Assembly: GCA_949747745.1 (NCBI GenBank)
Contig: CATKFT010000112.1
Coordinates: 1-7,584, forward strand
Direction: 5' to 3'
Origin: an uncultured Clostridia bacterium
GTDB lineage: Bacteria > Bacillota_A > Clostridia > TANB77 > CAG-508
Length of the DNA: 7,584 bases
The first letter of the stretch is position 1, and each line of letters begins with the position of its first letter. Shown piece by piece: positions 6,431 to 7,584 of the stretch. The notes under the pieces were generated by a model. That model had not been told where the DNA came from and ran no database searches. It saw only the letters and a list, made by a program, of their open reading frames with translations. The translations under genes were made by a program, and so were the position numbers.

Positions 6431-6440
6431 GGAGGAAAAA

Positions 6441-6767
6441 ATGAAAAATTCAGCTAACAAAGAAGAAAATTATGTAATAGTTTGTGGAGAAATGGCATGT
6501 AATGAAGAAAGGGAATTCAAATGTCCACCATCAACAGTAAATAATAAAAAGAAATTACCACAAAAAGGTAAAACAATTCCAGAAGGTGAAATATCTATAA
6601 AATTAGGATATGCACGATATGGTAAGGATGAAAATGGAAATATCGTAAATGTACAATTTCAAGATAAAGACAAAATACCTGAAATGCCAAAAATAACTGG
6701 AGAATATAAAGGTAATATTGCAGAAAATGGAGAAATAATTAGACAAACAGCAGATAGTGAAAGATAG
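6441..6767 (+). CDS. Small hypothetical protein with three N-terminal cysteines, upstream of virD4
   Basis: A 108-residue protein I cannot assign. ATG 6441 follows a perfect GGAGG (6431-6435) placed immediately after the previous stop, so translation is probably coupled. The N-terminus has YVIVCGEMACNEE and FKCPP, giving Cys15, Cys20 and Cys28 (C-x4-C-x7-C), which could bind metal or form disulfides. The middle KLPQKGKTIPEGEISIKLGYARYGKDENGNIV looks like beta structure, and the tail is hydrophilic. There is no signal peptide or membrane segment. The opening faintly resembles PAAR-like DUF4280 proteins (YVV.GA...C), but the rest does not follow that pattern. CGA encodes Arg at 6615. Its place just ahead of the coupling protein gene suggests a transfer-related function. 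Confidence 0.7.
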   Translation: MKNSANKEENYVIVCGEMACNEEREFKCPPSTVNNKKKLPQKGKTIPEGEISIKLGYARYGKDENGNIVNVQFQDKDKIPEMPKITGEYKGNIAENGEIIRQTADSER

Positions 6768-6796
6768 TCTTATACAAAAGATAGAGGTGATTCATA

Positions 6797-7584
6797 ATGA
6801 ATTATAAAGTACAAGGAGCAATGAGAAGAAATAAAAGGAATTTCATAATATTTGGAATACTATGGGTAATATTATCCATAGTATTTGTAATGCCAATTTC
6901 GTATAGTATAGTAAATGCATCAGCTAGTGGACAATTTAATATGATGAAATTTTTTAATGGAATATATGAAGGAGTTACAACACTTGGAACAGTAATAGGA
7001 AAAACATTTACTCCACAATATTTAGGAACATTTTTTTCAACACTTTTAAAATTCACAGTAGCATATGCAATATTTGTATTAATAGGACTAATAAGAACAG
7101 CACCAAAAAATGAATATTCAGACATAGAGCATGGTTCTAGTGATTGGTCAAAAAGTGGAGAACAATATAAAGTACTTAGTAATAAAAAAGGAATAATACT
7201 AGCAAAAAATAACTATTTACCAGTAGATAAAAGAGGAAATGTAAATGTACTAGTAGTTGGACGGATCACGGATCAGGTAAATCAGCATCATACTCAATAC
7301 CAAATGCATACCAAATGTTAGGCTCATATGTATTTACAGACCCAAAAGGAGAACTATATGATAAAACAGCAGGATTTTTAAAACAAAATGGATATGATAT
7401 AAAAGTATTAAATTTAGTTAGACCACAAAATAGTGATGGATACAACCCACTTATGCATATGTCAAGTGAACTAGATGTAGATGTTATAGCAAATACAGTA
7501 ATAAAAGGGCAAAAATCAGAATCAGGACAAGATCCATATTGGGATGATATGGCAGAAATGCTATTAAAAGCATTAATATATTAT
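6797..7584 (+). CDS. virD4: VirD4/TraG-family type IV coupling ATPase, partial, read through two CGG +1 shifts
   Basis: Inner-membrane hexameric ATPase that brings relaxase-DNA complexes to a type IV secretion channel in conjugation. ATG 6797 follows AGGTGA. A basic N-terminus (MRRNKRN) precedes membrane helices at about 16-38 and 79-99, the usual VirD4 anchor. A DIEHGSSDWSKSGE segment, typical of the family, follows, then GNVNVLVVG before the Walker A. In triplets the Walker A is destroyed and the frame stops at 7321. Skipping the C at 7262 and again at 7269 gives VVG-G-S-G-S-GKSASYSIPNAYQ (GGSGSGKS, 155-162), then YVFTDPKGELYD (177-188), LNLVRPQNSDGYNPL and DPYWDDMAEMLLKALIYY to the window end. 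262 residues are present and the C-terminal half lies outside. Skipping only the first C meets TAA at 7278, so both events are required. Confidence 0.88.
7262..7265 (+). other. First CGGA recoding site in the virD4 Walker A
   Basis: Frame before: GTA GTT GGA CGG. The CGG is in register. Reading CGGA as one residue (position 156) moves the frame by one and gives TCA (Ser157) next. Glycine here fits the family's GGSGSGK loop. Confidence 0.8.
7269..7272 (+). other. Second CGGA recoding site in the virD4 Walker A
   Basis: After the first shift the reading GGA TCA brings a second CGG exactly into register. Reading CGGA as residue 158 gives TCA GGT AAA TCA, that is SGKS. Without it the ribosome would reach TAA at 7278. 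This site is meaningful only if the first event has happened, which is strong internal evidence for a rule. Confidence 0.8.

Noticed and set aside
6441..6767. PAAR-like DUF4280 protein
   Set aside because: Only the first dozen residues look similar; the characteristic later Cys and Asn-Pro motifs are absent.
473..7272. Homopolymer-type sequencing errors
   Set aside because: None of the sites is a homopolymer error: the extra base is a lone C between different letters, always starting an in-register CGG, while out-of-register CGG strings are unaffected. A systematic base-calling artefact cannot be fully excluded without reads.
473..7272. The surplus base is a G, so that the site should read as CGT or CGA arginine
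   Set aside because: This fits three sites equally well, but in virD4 it would give GRSRSGKS instead of the canonical GGSGSGKS. Glycine decoding fits all five. The identity of the residue still needs direct proof.
233..7584. Four independent pseudogenes caused by random frameshift mutations
   Set aside because: All breaks share the same base, codon, register and following GGN, both halves of every gene remain clean, and three genes are core functions. Random decay would not give that pattern.

Overview
The window is a very AT-rich stretch with bacterial gene organisation: all convincing genes are on the + strand, Shine-Dalgarno sites are strong (GGAGG, AGGTGA), sigma70-type promoters are near consensus, and arginine is written mostly AGA. 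The set of genes (YqeK, MurF, Ddl, a DUF1934/YwiB-like protein, a short DnaJ) points to a low-GC Firmicute, probably an uncultured Clostridia/Bacilli-type lineage that makes peptidoglycan. The exact taxon is inference.

Layout: 1-232 is an AT-rich upstream region with a promoter; 233-818 yqeK; 819-1063 is a leader with small hairpins; 1064-2446 murF; 2453-2620 is an inverted-repeat element; 2662-3715 ddl; 3860-4270 is a DUF1934 protein; 4370-5267 is a DnaJ/CbpA-type co-chaperone with its own promoter; 5268-5821 is gene-free and holds two more hairpin or repeat elements, one with a strikingly GC-rich core. From a consensus promoter at 5822, the start of what looks like a conjugative element follows: two unknown small proteins (5915-6430, 6441-6767) and a VirD4/TraG coupling ATPase (6797 to the window end). 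MurF and Ddl act in consecutive steps of wall precursor synthesis: Ddl makes D-Ala-D-Ala and MurF attaches it to the UDP-MurNAc-tripeptide.

The main discovery candidate: four genes (yqeK, ddl, dnaJ-like, virD4) look frameshifted when read by triplets. Every break lies at an in-frame CGG codon. In all five cases (two in virD4) skipping the C, or reading CGGN as a single four-base codon, restores the full-length conserved protein and leaves a GGN glycine codon. In virD4 two such events separated by one serine codon recreate the Walker A motif GGSGSGKS exactly. No in-frame CGG is read as arginine anywhere in the intact genes, although CGA and CGT are. CGG strings out of register (GCG-GTA in murF, AAC-GGA and AAC-GGT in dnaJ) cause no shift. 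This suggests a lineage-wide recoding rule in which in-frame CGG triggers a +1 shift or is decoded as a CGGN quadruplet, probably as glycine, rather than five unrelated mutations. The coding sequences below are annotated as full-length joined products on that basis; if the rule is wrong they are truncated pseudogenes.
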